Assembly: GCA_964036045.1 (NCBI GenBank)
Contig: OZ038379.1
Location: 70,400,719 to 70,464,718 of the forward strand
DNA from: Eutreptiella sp. 'Long Island Sound 2002'
Lineage: Eukaryota; Euglenozoa; Euglenophyceae; Eutreptiales; Eutreptiaceae
Direction of reading: 5' to 3'
DNA length: 64,000 bases
A model generated the notes under the pieces. The model saw only the letters and a program-made list of their open reading frames with translations, made no database searches and was not told the DNA's origin. Both the position numbers and the translations under genes were made by a program. Below are positions 44,366-53,769 of the stretch, one piece after another (position 1 is the stretch's first letter; every line of letters begins with the position of its first letter).

Positions 44366-45151
44366 GAAAAGTTTATAGTGATTTCAACACTGTGTTTGTG
44401 CCTCTCCTGCTGCTTGCTGCTGGTGTAGGGTTCCCTGCTGCTTGTTTTTGAAGATGAAAAGCTTTTGTTTGCTGAAATACAATCAATCCAGGATGGCCCA
44501 AGCCAGAGATATGCAAGTACAAGAGAATCAGGATCGAAGCATGAAGGGCTGCAGTGTAAACAGTGAAAGATGGAAGGATATTCGCAGAAACTGCAATTCA
44601 AGGCACATCTGATTGCATATTCACAAAGATAGCTAAAATGTTTTGAAAAAGAGTTTGAAAACTGCCCCAAGGTCACCCAATCTCCATAGTGCCATCTCCG
44701 GAGTTGTGCACTCCTTGTTTTGGGTCCCATATGTGCTGAGGTGGCAGGGCATGTGGCGATGAGGTCACTGCCATGTCACATGGGATCTTCCTACTTAGCT
44801 AGGCAGACCGGGAATTGAACCCAGGACCTCTCAAAAAGAGGTGCCCAGCCCCCTAGGGTGCATACCACTAGGACAGCTAAGAATTCAGGAGAAAACATGG
44901 ATAATTTCATAGGCTCTGCCCTGGATATGTCAGTTCTCAGTCGACTCAGGAAAAGATGATTTGCCTCACATTGAAAGGGGATTAAGGGGTCCACTCAATA
45001 TCCTGATTGGGTGTTTGGTTCCATAGGTCAAAATGTGTTATCACCACTTTTGGTGGGGCCAATACTAAGATAGAAATGCCTGGATGCTCAGTGCATTTCT
45101 AATACAACTAGAGTATGCCTCAGAGCATTGAAAAAGCACTTTTTCCTACTC
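44366..45151 (-). repeat. Gypsy-3 5' LTR
   Basis: 786 bp, partner of 33,813-34,598. It should contain the element's promoter, but no TATA box or start site can be assigned with confidence. Confidence 0.92.
44802..44878 (-). other. tRNA-like 77-nt segment in LTR (right copy)
   Basis: The same structure as at 34,249-34,325 with about three differences. Here the D-arm side reads CCTAGTGGTATGC, closer to a normal tRNA A box, while the acceptor 3' side is GTCTGCC. Confidence 0.45.
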
Positions 45152-47400
45152 AGAGACAACCATCACCACCAGGACCGCAAGCCAACCAACCACCAGCCAA
45201 GAGTGGCACGCCCAAAACCGCCGACCACCCATACGCAGGCCGCGCCCAGCACCAACACCAACAACACCCACACCATGAGACCATTACGAGACACACCAAC
45301 GAACAAATATCACCTGTGACACCCTCACTGTCGGCAACACCAGCGTCGCCAATAGCCACGGCACTATCCACACCACCGCCAACCCCACCAACAACGTGCC
45401 AGGGTACGTCACCTACAACAACCCTATCATCACCACCACGACCCCGGCACAGAGTAACAACTACGGCGCCCCCACCAACGGCGTCACCACAGACGCCAGC
45501 AGGGCTGGCGAACAAACGCCACCAAAGCCACCCACCGGGCCCCCCGCCAGCAGTAGCAACAGCACACACTAAACCCACCAACATCAACGCCAGTGGCACC
45601 GCAGGGTAACACACCGCCTACCTACAACACCCTATCCATTCGCTTCACCGCCCGCAGCATCAACATCACCCGGAGCATGGTCAACAACCACCCCGGGCAG
45701 CACAAATAACCACAACAATACCATCACATCCACCACCCTCACCAGCAGCGACACCAGCGGCACCCTCCGCCAGCAGTGGCCAGGAGACAGCCCTACAACG
45801 CGGGGCCGCAACCAGCGACCCCAGCTCCCTCACCATCGGAGCACCACCACTGGCACCAACCCCAAAACACCACCATCAGCGTCACCACCCCACCGATGCC
45901 TGACACGACAACCACACAGCCCGCACAAACGGCATCAGCCGAACCGTCACCGACACCACCTGCACCAATCTCACCGGCGGCATAGCCCGGTTAACCACCT
46001 GCGACCGCGAACCGCAGCCACTAACAACCAGGACATCGCCGACAACACTCCCGGCCAACGACCGCACCGCCCTCAACAACACCACCGAAAGCAGCACCGT
46101 CGACCGATGGCCACATCACCCTCACAAACCACCTGGATACGGGTCCCCCGCCCCATCCTCCCTCCCACGAACAACAGCGGCTCACCTACAGCCCCCATCA
46201 TCTGCACAACCAGCGACACTATCACCAGCACCAACCGAAACACCGGCGACGTCAGCCTCACCAACAACCGGCACCCCCACTACCACTGCCACCAGCGCCA
46301 CCACCACCAGTCACGCCACCCACCGTCGGTGCCAGCCACCAACGACGCCAACGCCGCACCCTAAACCACACCTACAACCAAAACCTGCAGCAACACCCGC
46401 GGTAACCACACCAGCAACATCACCCTCCACCAGGAACGGCCACCCAACACCGACACGGCCAGAAGACGATGATCAACACCAGCAGGAAGGCCAGCCCTTA
46501 GCGCCCACAACAGCCCAAAGACCTCCCGCACCCGGACCCACACCCAGAAACAGCACCTACGCCGACGCACCATCAGTGTCACCGACACCCGGGAAGACAC
46601 CAACAGCGCCCTCGCCGTCACCGCCACGGACCTCGATGAACTAACGTCCACATCACTGCCGCCACCGCACCCATGCCATCGGCATCACTACCAGCACACC
46701 TGGCCGGGCCTTCATTGGCACCGCCGCCCATGGCATCACCTGCACTCACCAGCGCCACGACCACCCCGCGCAAACCCAGGAGCCTGGCATCGCCAACGGC
46801 CTCAACGAATGTCGACACCACCAACACCACCACCACCGGACCGGGTCTAGAGAAAACAGACCAAGAACAGCTCCACCACCATCAACCAGTACACCACCTG
46901 CGACACCCCAACGTCGCCAACACCACCCTCACCACCACAGCGCCTAACACACCTCCACCGCCGGCGGCGACATCAGCGACACCAACCGTCATCTACAGCA
47001 CCCTCGCCACCACCGCCACATCTGGCCCACATACGTTACGCCCCCAATGGCCAGAGACAACACCCTCACCATTGACGCCACCGGCAACACCACACCTCCC
47101 CATTCGTCACCCTCGGCATCACCAACCGAACCACCGACCTAACCATCAGTGTCCACGACACCACCAGAGGCACCAATACCACCCGCAAAGGCAACAGCGA
47201 CAACAGTAACTGGCTGATCCACCAACGTCACCATCAACTAACGCAGTCCCTGCACCAGCCTCTCCTGCACTAACGCCTATACAGCCCTCACCAACCGCAC
47301 CAAGCGGCACAATCATCGACACCAACATCACCACCACCACCCAAGGGTCAGGGCTCGCGAGGAACGGAACAGCAGAGCGAGCACACCACCACCCGCACGC
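45152..47400 (+). repeat. C-rich degenerate Asn/Thr repeat region, right part
   Basis: It continues the 31,872-33,812 composition after Gypsy-3. Open patches give phrases such as CDTLTVGNTSVANS, NGVTTDA, TNLTGGIARLT and LGITNRTTDLT. No frame stays open for more than about 170 codons, and even those change character. It may be the wreck of one long repeat protein, or a minisatellite that reads as one by composition. Hairpin-type motifs are at 45,195 and 45,768. Confidence 0.45.
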
Positions 47401-47709
47401 GTCGCCCACCCTATTGTACACCGCTCCCAACACCGCGGCCACACCGCCCCCCCGCTTCCCCCGACAGGACGTGCGCTGCAGCCCACTGCTGAGACGACGT
47501 CTACGACGTCCACGCGGCCATCTGACACCTACTGGCAGCCACGGCCCCGCGCCCACAAGCCCACCAGCAACCCATGGAACCGGAACCGCAAGAGGCCCAC
47601 CACCCCATGCCACCACGCTCTATATCCCCCGCGTCCACGGCAGACCAGAACGCGGAACCGCAGGAGCTCGACCACGCCGCCACGCCCCCACCGCCCCCCC
47701 CCTGAAAGG

Positions 47710-48419
47710 ACATCTACGCCACACTGGCCGGCACCCTAGCCCCCATGGACGCCTAGCAGTACTACCAGTCCATCCAACGAGACCTCCCAGCTGACCACGC
47801 GACCCTCCAGGGGTGGAAGCAGGAGAAAAGGAACGACAACAAGTGGGGCACGGATGAAGACCTTCTCTGGGAAGACACCTGGAAAGGCACCATGGACACC
47901 TTCCTGGAAGCGGCAGCCGAAACCTACCCCCGCCCGCCCGGGGACACCAGGAACGGCCTCCACGCCCTCCTAGCATTCCACAGCTGGAAATACCGCCACA
48001 CCATCATCCCCCACCCCCTCGACCACAATCCACACCGACGGACACCTGAAGACGACGCCACCGCCGCCATCACCGTACAGCAAAACCCCGAGAACCCAGA
48101 TGAGTACCACATCACCTGGAACGATCCGGCACCCCACTCCCCCGCCTCCCCCACCCTCCCAGATGTCTTCGCCACCATCAGCGCAGAACTGCAGGAAGCG
48201 AAAGCCCCACAACAACCGGACGAAGAGATGCCCCAGGCACCATCCCCACCAACCACACAGGAAAGCCCCTGCACAGAGCCCCTCAGCCACCCCATCAACA
48301 CAATGGAACTCCCCCGACAGCGACGCGACACCTGCCACGGAAATCAGCGGTCCACAACGGCACACTCTGAAGGGACAAAATCACACCGAGGCTCCAGGCC
48401 ATCCGCCTCCACTCGATGA
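47710..48419 (+). pseudogene. LINE-2 ORF-a, unknown function
   Basis: The coding frame can be followed from DIYATLAGTLAPMDA (about 47,710) through an in-frame TAG at 47,754-47,756, QYYQSIQRDLPADH and TDEDLLWEDTWKG, to the 175-codon ORF starting at 47,892. It has Trp- and Asp/Glu-rich helical stretches and a Pro-rich tail. No zinc knuckle is seen. The stop TGA overlaps the next ATG (ATGA at 48,416-48,419). By position it is part of an ORF1-type protein. Confidence 0.5.
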
Positions 48420-50215
48420 CCGAACCCACCACCACCTGGGCACCACCGACAGGCCGCCACCAACTCCTCCTCACCGTCCAAGGGGATGCCACAATCACAC
48501 CAATGGAGGGAGACCCCATAACAGCAGCCCCCGCCCACGCCGCCCAGATACCCCCGCAAGCATCGTCCGCACCCATGGCGGTACATCCAGGCCCCTCCGA
48601 ATGGCAAGCCATCGTCATCACCTACCCCACCCCCGACAACCACACACACACCTGTCAGCAACGGTGGGAGGACATCCGGGGGGACCTCCTCCAAGAACAC
48701 CTAGGGCTCACGCGCATCCACCACACCCTCCTACCGGTACGGGGAGTAGGCCAAGCACCACACGGCATACACACCCCGGGGTTATGGGCGTACGCCACAC
48801 CCATAACCCGAAAAGCAGCGGAGGACATCAAGACCGCACTATCCATCCAGCAAGCCCGGACCCAGACCCCGCACCGCAACGCCCAACGAGGCTACACCAT
48901 TTGGTGGGCACATCAAGACCACGACACCCTCACCCCCGAACCAAGGGCCCCCCCTCTAGACACCAACCCAACCGCCCTCCTCCAAGCCGCAGCAGCGGCA
49001 GCGACCCAGCTAGGGGCCCCGGAAACCTCGGGCCCGCAATACCTGGTCGAAACCAAAGTGGCACCCCACGCAAAGGCCCAAGAAAAGCCCCCATCGCCGA
49101 AGCCACTCCATCCCCAACCCAAGCTGGACACGAAGGAGCACGGTCCCCACGACGAATGGGCGACCCACTACATCATCCCCCACACCACCAACTGCAAGAA
49201 CGACACCGCCAAGATCACCGTCCCCCGCCACCTCCCCCACACCACACAGGTGTACGAGCTGATGGCCCCCAACGTCCTCGTCACCCGTCGCCGACACGAC
49301 GAGCGATACACCATACAGGCGGAGGGGGCCGCCGCGACCATCCCGTACACATGGGCAACACGGGGGGACCTCCCACACCCCACCCTCCACCACGCCCCCT
49401 CCTGGCCCACAGTCTTCCACACAGCAGACCGCCCCAACAAGAAACCCAAACACACAGGCGTACACAGCCCCGCCCAGGATGCCCAGCACCAACATGATGC
49501 AGGGTGCAAGGCCCGCACCCTCCACGACGACCACACCATCCCCCGCATCAGCGCCCCCCCCGCCAGAGTGTCTGATGCCACCCACAACCGCACGATCACA
49601 GGCATTATCACGGACTTCCTGAACCCAGCGGCGTCACGGGCAGATGCCGTGTGGATCAGCGAAGGGCGATCCCACGCACGGGCGGTGAAGCGCCTCAACG
49701 ACATCCAACCCCGCCAACTCCAGCGCGCTGCCGGACCCTTCGCCGTACACATCACCCCGTACGGCATCAACCACCCCCGGTGTGAGCACCATGACCAGCC
49801 CTGCTACACTCCATGCACCTCGCCTCTGACCCAACCGCTCCCGGCCCCCACCATCACGGGCAACATGTACCTGGGCACCGTACCGGCGAACCCAGGCATA
49901 TACATCCTGCCCAACAGGTCCAGGGAACACGCCATCCCCCTCCACGGAGTCGAGTCCCTCGCCCAGGGACCGCCTCCACCAAAACACCAACACCAGCACA
50001 TCCTGGGGGACAAACGGACGCAGGCGCCAGACGGGGGAAAAATAGCCCACCAACGCGCCGTAGCCCACATCACCGTCCACCCCACAGCCCACCTACAAAA
50101 AGACTTCGGCACGGAGCGCAACATCGTCCTGCAGGGGCAAGCCCACCACATCATCACCGCTGCCCTATACAACCTCGCCACCCACGAACACCACTGGGCC
50201 CCCACAGCAAACTGA
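48416..50215 (+). CDS. LINE-2 ORF-b, 599 codons, unknown function
   Basis: One uninterrupted frame of 599 codons, remarkable in an element that is otherwise broken. The ATG overlaps the ORF-a stop; the next ORF starts three bases after its own stop (TGA GCG ATG). The N-terminal half has a Trp-containing globular pattern (TPGLWAYATPITRKAAEDI). The C-terminal third has a His/Cys cluster (NHPRCEHHDQPCYTPC) and then YLGTVPANPGIYILP. The His/Cys cluster might bind zinc. I recognise no family. Confidence 0.55.
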   Translation: MTEPTTTWAPPTGRHQLLLTVQGDATITPMEGDPITAAPAHAAQIPPQASSAPMAVHPGPSEWQAIVITYPTPDNHTHTCQQRWEDIRGDLLQEHLGLTRIHHTLLPVRGVGQAPHGIHTPGLWAYATPITRKAAEDIKTALSIQQARTQTPHRNAQRGYTIWWAHQDHDTLTPEPRAPPLDTNPTALLQAAAAAATQLGAPETSGPQYLVETKVAPHAKAQEKPPSPKPLHPQPKLDTKEHGPHDEWATHYIIPHTTNCKNDTAKITVPRHLPHTTQVYELMAPNVLVTRRRHDERYTIQAEGAAATIPYTWATRGDLPHPTLHHAPSWPTVFHTADRPNKKPKHTGVHSPAQDAQHQHDAGCKARTLHDDHTIPRISAPPARVSDATHNRTITGIITDFLNPAASRADAVWISEGRSHARAVKRLNDIQPRQLQRAAGPFAVHITPYGINHPRCEHHDQPCYTPCTSPLTQPLPAPTITGNMYLGTVPANPGIYILPNRSREHAIPLHGVESLAQGPPPPKHQHQHILGDKRTQAPDGGKIAHQRAVAHITVHPTAHLQKDFGTERNIVLQGQAHHIITAALYNLATHEHHWAPTAN

Positions 50216-50218
50216 GCG

Positions 50219-51458
50219 ATGCCCCCACCACCGCAAGGCCCCAAAGATCCCGTCACCCCCTTCCACACCGATCAACTCCTAGGCCGCAGGGCCACCCCAC
50301 ACCTCCACCCCTCCAGGATAGAACTAGCCATCGCATCGTGGGACACCCTGGACATGCCCCCCCAACAACCCGCCATCGGCATCCTCAAAGCGGACGCCAA
50401 ATGGTGGGCCCTCAACTGGGCACAGGGAGTCCTCATGGCGGCCCAGGCCTACACCCCGGAAATAGACCCGAAAGACCCCCCGCGAGGCCGGCAGCGACTC
50501 CCCCAGGCCACCACCCTCACAGGCCGCGAATGCGCCCTGTGGGAAGCCCTCCACACAGCACTCTACTGGGCTCAAGGGTCCCCCAGCGGCCCAGACACAC
50601 CGGAACCCACGGAGGCCTGGGTCATGCAGGCCAAGGCCATGAGGAACTACCACCTCCACCACCCTTTCGACGACAGCCCGGCCGCACTGCCATGGCCAAC
50701 CGATCCCCCGGAGACCGTGCGCAAGCTCGCTGACCCCACACACAGCCACGCGAAAGCGACCATGCAAACGCCGGCAGAACCCCCGCTAAGGGATCCGGGC
50801 CAGCAGGCAACGCATCCCTTCTTCAAACCCCACGCTCCCCCAGCCCCACCACCCCCAGTCCCACCAAAGCGAGCGAGACAAAAAAGGGGCGCACCCGCCC
50901 CCAAAGAAGCCGGAAAAGCAGCAACCTCCCAACCCCCCGCACCCCCCCCGACCCACCCGGCAAACCCGGACCAAGCATCCTCGTCATCTTCCCTCCGATC
51001 ATTACCACCGCCCCGACCGGACCAGGCATCCTCATCATCCTCCCTCCCGCCACCAGCACCGCCCCAACCCGAGGCGTACCCAGGATTCGAAAAAGGCGCG
51101 AAGGTCCAGCAGCCCTTCTGCAACGACCACACAGGCGACTGGATCTGGTGTGAGGGCACAATCCAGTACCGCCTCCGCGACCTGGGGGACAACAGGGGGG
51201 CCACAGATCCGGGTGGTCTGGCACCGCCAAAAGGAGCTAGACCAAGGCAGCAGCGCCCCGGACAAGCCAGAAGGCCGAACCCTGGATCTCAACAGCGCCT
51301 ACCCCATCCGGCTCCGCACCGACGAGAACAAGGCCCACAGAGGCACCAAATACACTCGGGAAACCCCCCCGGAGTGGAGCCAAGGGCTCCCCCCGACGCG
51401 CCTACCCAAGCGCCCACCACCAGGCAAAAAGTCCCCGGGCCCCAGTCCCCCTCCCTGA
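50219..51458 (+). pseudogene. LINE-2 ORF-c with possible Tudor/chromo-like fold
   Basis: The frame from 50,219 encodes a globular start (IELAIASWDTLDMPPQQ, ALNWAQGVLMAAQAYTPE), then a long Pro/Ser-rich linker. A compact segment follows: GAKVQQPF, DWIWCEGTIQYRLRDLGD, and after a frameshift near 51,190 IRVVWHRQKELDQ. A Trp-rich strand pattern with 'x-W-x-x-G-x-I' and 'V-V-W' resembles Tudor or related barrel domains, but this is only a shape-level similarity. It ends just before the endonuclease. Confidence 0.45.
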
Positions 51459-51499
51459 CGGGCCCAGGGCTGAGGGCACAAGCCTCCACAGCCCCGGCC

Positions 51500-52308
51500 C
51501 ACCCCACCGAGGCCACCGTCAACCTCCTTGCCCTCAACCACCCAGCCGTCACATACTCCAAGGACGCCACAACCGCCCTCCAGGAGCTCGATGGCACAGG
51601 GGCCGGAGTGGGTTCCCCAACCTCCTCGCCTTCCAGGAACAAGGCCTACAACACGACTACCCCCCAGAAACCACCCCCATATATACCCCGGACCAGAAAG
51701 CGTAGAAATGCTACTGGCACAAGGGGACCCCCCTGTACGCCCAAACCGGCATCCACGTCCACCTCGTCCACCACCTCAGCATCCCTGGGAGGCTAGGCGT
51801 CTACGAGGTCGTCGGGGACTTATGGCAACTCAACGTCATCAACGCCCACGTCGCCTTCGGCGACGCGACGGAACCCTTCCTCCAAGCCCTAGCCGAGGCA
51901 TACCGCCAGATGGCCATGCTCGCCCCCACAATCATCATCAGCGACCTGAACCCCGCCTCAACCCCGGCCGACCGAGGGGGACAGGCCACACCCCAGGACC
52001 ATGCAGTCCGCGACACCATCAAAATGCTGGGGCTCGTCAACCTGACCGCAGACCTCGAAGGCCAATCATCCCACTTCCCCAACCAAGCGGATGCCGCCCC
52101 CTCCCGCATCGACGTATGCTATGGCGACCCCACCACCATCATCCGGGCAGAGGCTCGATATGGACCCCTCCCGCTGGGACCAACAGGCCATAGCCCCCTG
52201 TACACCCGCTTCACCATCCCCAACCTTCCCCCGAGCCCCTCAGAGGATGCGGACCAAGGCCTACCACCCCCCCTGAGGATGCCGGGACTGCACGACAAAC
52301 AGGCCTAG
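51500..52308 (+). pseudogene. LINE-2 APE-type endonuclease
   Basis: Motifs in order: TVNLLALNHP, NLLAFQEQGL (catalytic Glu), TIIISDLNPAS (usually GDFN), PSRIDVCYGD, and TGHSPLYTRF (usually SDHxPL). Two frames are needed: the shift near 51,600 lies between the first strand and the Glu, and a TAG near 51,705 breaks the second frame. The frame ends at a TAG (52,306-52,308) and then continues in frame into the RT region. Some catalytic positions differ from the family, which may be decay or lineage-specific. Confidence 0.72.
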
Positions 52309-53277
52309 TCCCAATATCACAGGGCCAAAGACCGCGCCCGCCGCACCGGACCGGACCCCACCGACCTACTCACAGCCATGCGCACGGCCGCTGTCGCCTG
52401 CGGCTTCCAGCAACACCCCCACACTGACAACGACCGACCACCCACGGCCCTAGGGGACATGCTCAAAGACCTCTGGCATGCGGAGCAACAACTGGCGACC
52501 CTCCTCCACACCGACAGCCCCCGAACCCGCCCCCAGATACACCACTTCAGGAAGCAGATAGCCCACACCAGGGCAGACCCGCAGCGGTGGCACATCCACA
52601 GGCAACAGCGCATCACCCAGGAACACGAATGGTACGCGCAACATGAACTCCCCTACAAGGCCATCCGCCACCTCAACGACGCGATGACCGATCACGGTCA
52701 GACAAGAGGACGGCTACCTCAACAACAACCCAGCAACCGTGCTCCAAGCCACCCAAGACTGCTTCCTCCAACAACACACCCCCACCCAAGACACACTGGA
52801 CACGGACACCCAGGCCAAAATCAACCGCCTCCCTCAGGTCTTCAACCACGCCGAGAGGAGGCAACTGGAAAAGCGCCCCTTCACCATCCACGAAATCCGG
52901 AGGGCCACCCACAGGCTCCGGCAACACAAAACCCCAGGCTACGACGGCCTCCCTGCGGAGGCATACTACCACCTCCCCGCCCACCTCCTCCGCATCCCCG
53001 CCCACCGCTTCTGCGACATCGTCAGGGGCCAATCCCCCTACCACCAGACTGGGCAAACTTTGTCCGCCCCCTCTACAAAAAGGGGGACTGGGCCGAACCA
53101 GGACAACTGGTGCCCCATAGTCTGTGCAGTCACGGAGGTCAAAATCATCTGGACCGTCCTCCTACGCCGCATCCGCCCCCACCTGCACCCCCACATACCC
53201 GCCAGCCTCTGGGGGGCCATCCCAGGCCGGTCTGCACACGAGGCCATCGTCCTCCAGGATACCATCGCCGACATGGA
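52309..53277 (+). pseudogene. LINE-2 reverse transcriptase, N-terminal half
   Basis: After a helical linker (DMLKDLWHAEQQLATLL) and a frameshift near 52,690, RT motifs appear: FTIHEIRRATHRLRQ, KTPGYDGLPAEAYYHLP, FVRPLYKKGDW, DNWCPIVCAVTEVK, LLRRIRPHLHPHIPA and WGAIPGRSAHEA. They alternate between frames. The segment 52,967-53,277 recurs at 56,486-56,801 on the far side of block B. The left copy seems the more original: it keeps WANFVRPLY where the right copy has an expanded CCCCTACCA-type run. Confidence 0.8.
52967..53277 (+). repeat. Left copy of the 311-bp duplication flanking block B
   Basis: It starts at TACCACCTCCCCGCCCA and ends GCCGACATGGA. The partner is 56,486-56,801. About a tenth of positions differ, mostly in one stretch near position 100. 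Confidence 0.85.
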
Positions 53278-53580
53278 TACACACATGGACACAATAAGCC
53301 CGGTTCTCGGCCGGCCTCCACGTGCGCCACGCAGCCGCCCAATAAAGCCGGGGGCCCAAGCACCCGGGCTGGGGAAAGGCACCACGGCGTCGGGAAGGCC
53401 GACCAGAGCACCGAGAGCGACCGGACCGGACGAGGCGCGGCGCACCACGCAGGGGGCACGAGGCACGCCAGAGAGGCACGCTGCCGGCCACAACGGGAGC
53501 CGGGTGCCGCAAACCCGGAGAGCGCGCACAACATACACCGAACCATGGCACAGGAACAGGTGCCAAGCAACACCAGCTGC

Positions 53581-53720
53581 CGTCCAGATGGACGAGTGCG
53601 CGCCCGGAGGGTACCCAGCCCCTACCGGCTACAAACAGCCGCCGTCCGGATGGACGGGTGCACGCCCCGAGGGTACCCAGCCCCTACCGGCTACGAACAG
53701 CCGCCGTCCTGATGGACGAG
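53581..53720. repeat. 62-bp tandem repeat, about 2.3 units
   Basis: CGTCC(A/G/T)GATGGACG recurs at 53,581, 53,643 and 53,705, exactly 62 bp apart, with GAGGGTACCCAGCCCC in each full unit. Confidence 0.85.
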
Positions 53721-53769
53721 TGAACCCCCCGCAGCTACGCCCCGCCCACGCAACACCACACGCGCAACC

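Larger units (their letters stand above)
33813..45151 (-). mobile_element. Gypsy-3: full-length LTR retrotransposon, chromovirus type
   Basis: Two direct repeats of 786 bp (33,813-34,598 and 44,366-45,151) enclose a complete set of coding regions on the minus strand: gag with zinc knuckle, retropepsin, RT, RNase H, integrase, chromodomain. A primer-binding site adjoins the right LTR and a short polypurine tract adjoins the left one. By eye the LTRs differ at about 37 positions, roughly 5 per cent, so the insertion is moderately old. It interrupts the C-rich LINE-2 region. Many in-frame stops are present. No clear target-site duplication was found. Confidence 0.92.

Noticed and set aside
48100-49497. 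465-codon plus-strand ORF overlapping ORF-b
   Set aside because: Pro/His/Arg-rich shadow of ORF-b in another frame; ORF-b has the better amino-acid composition and the stop-start contacts.
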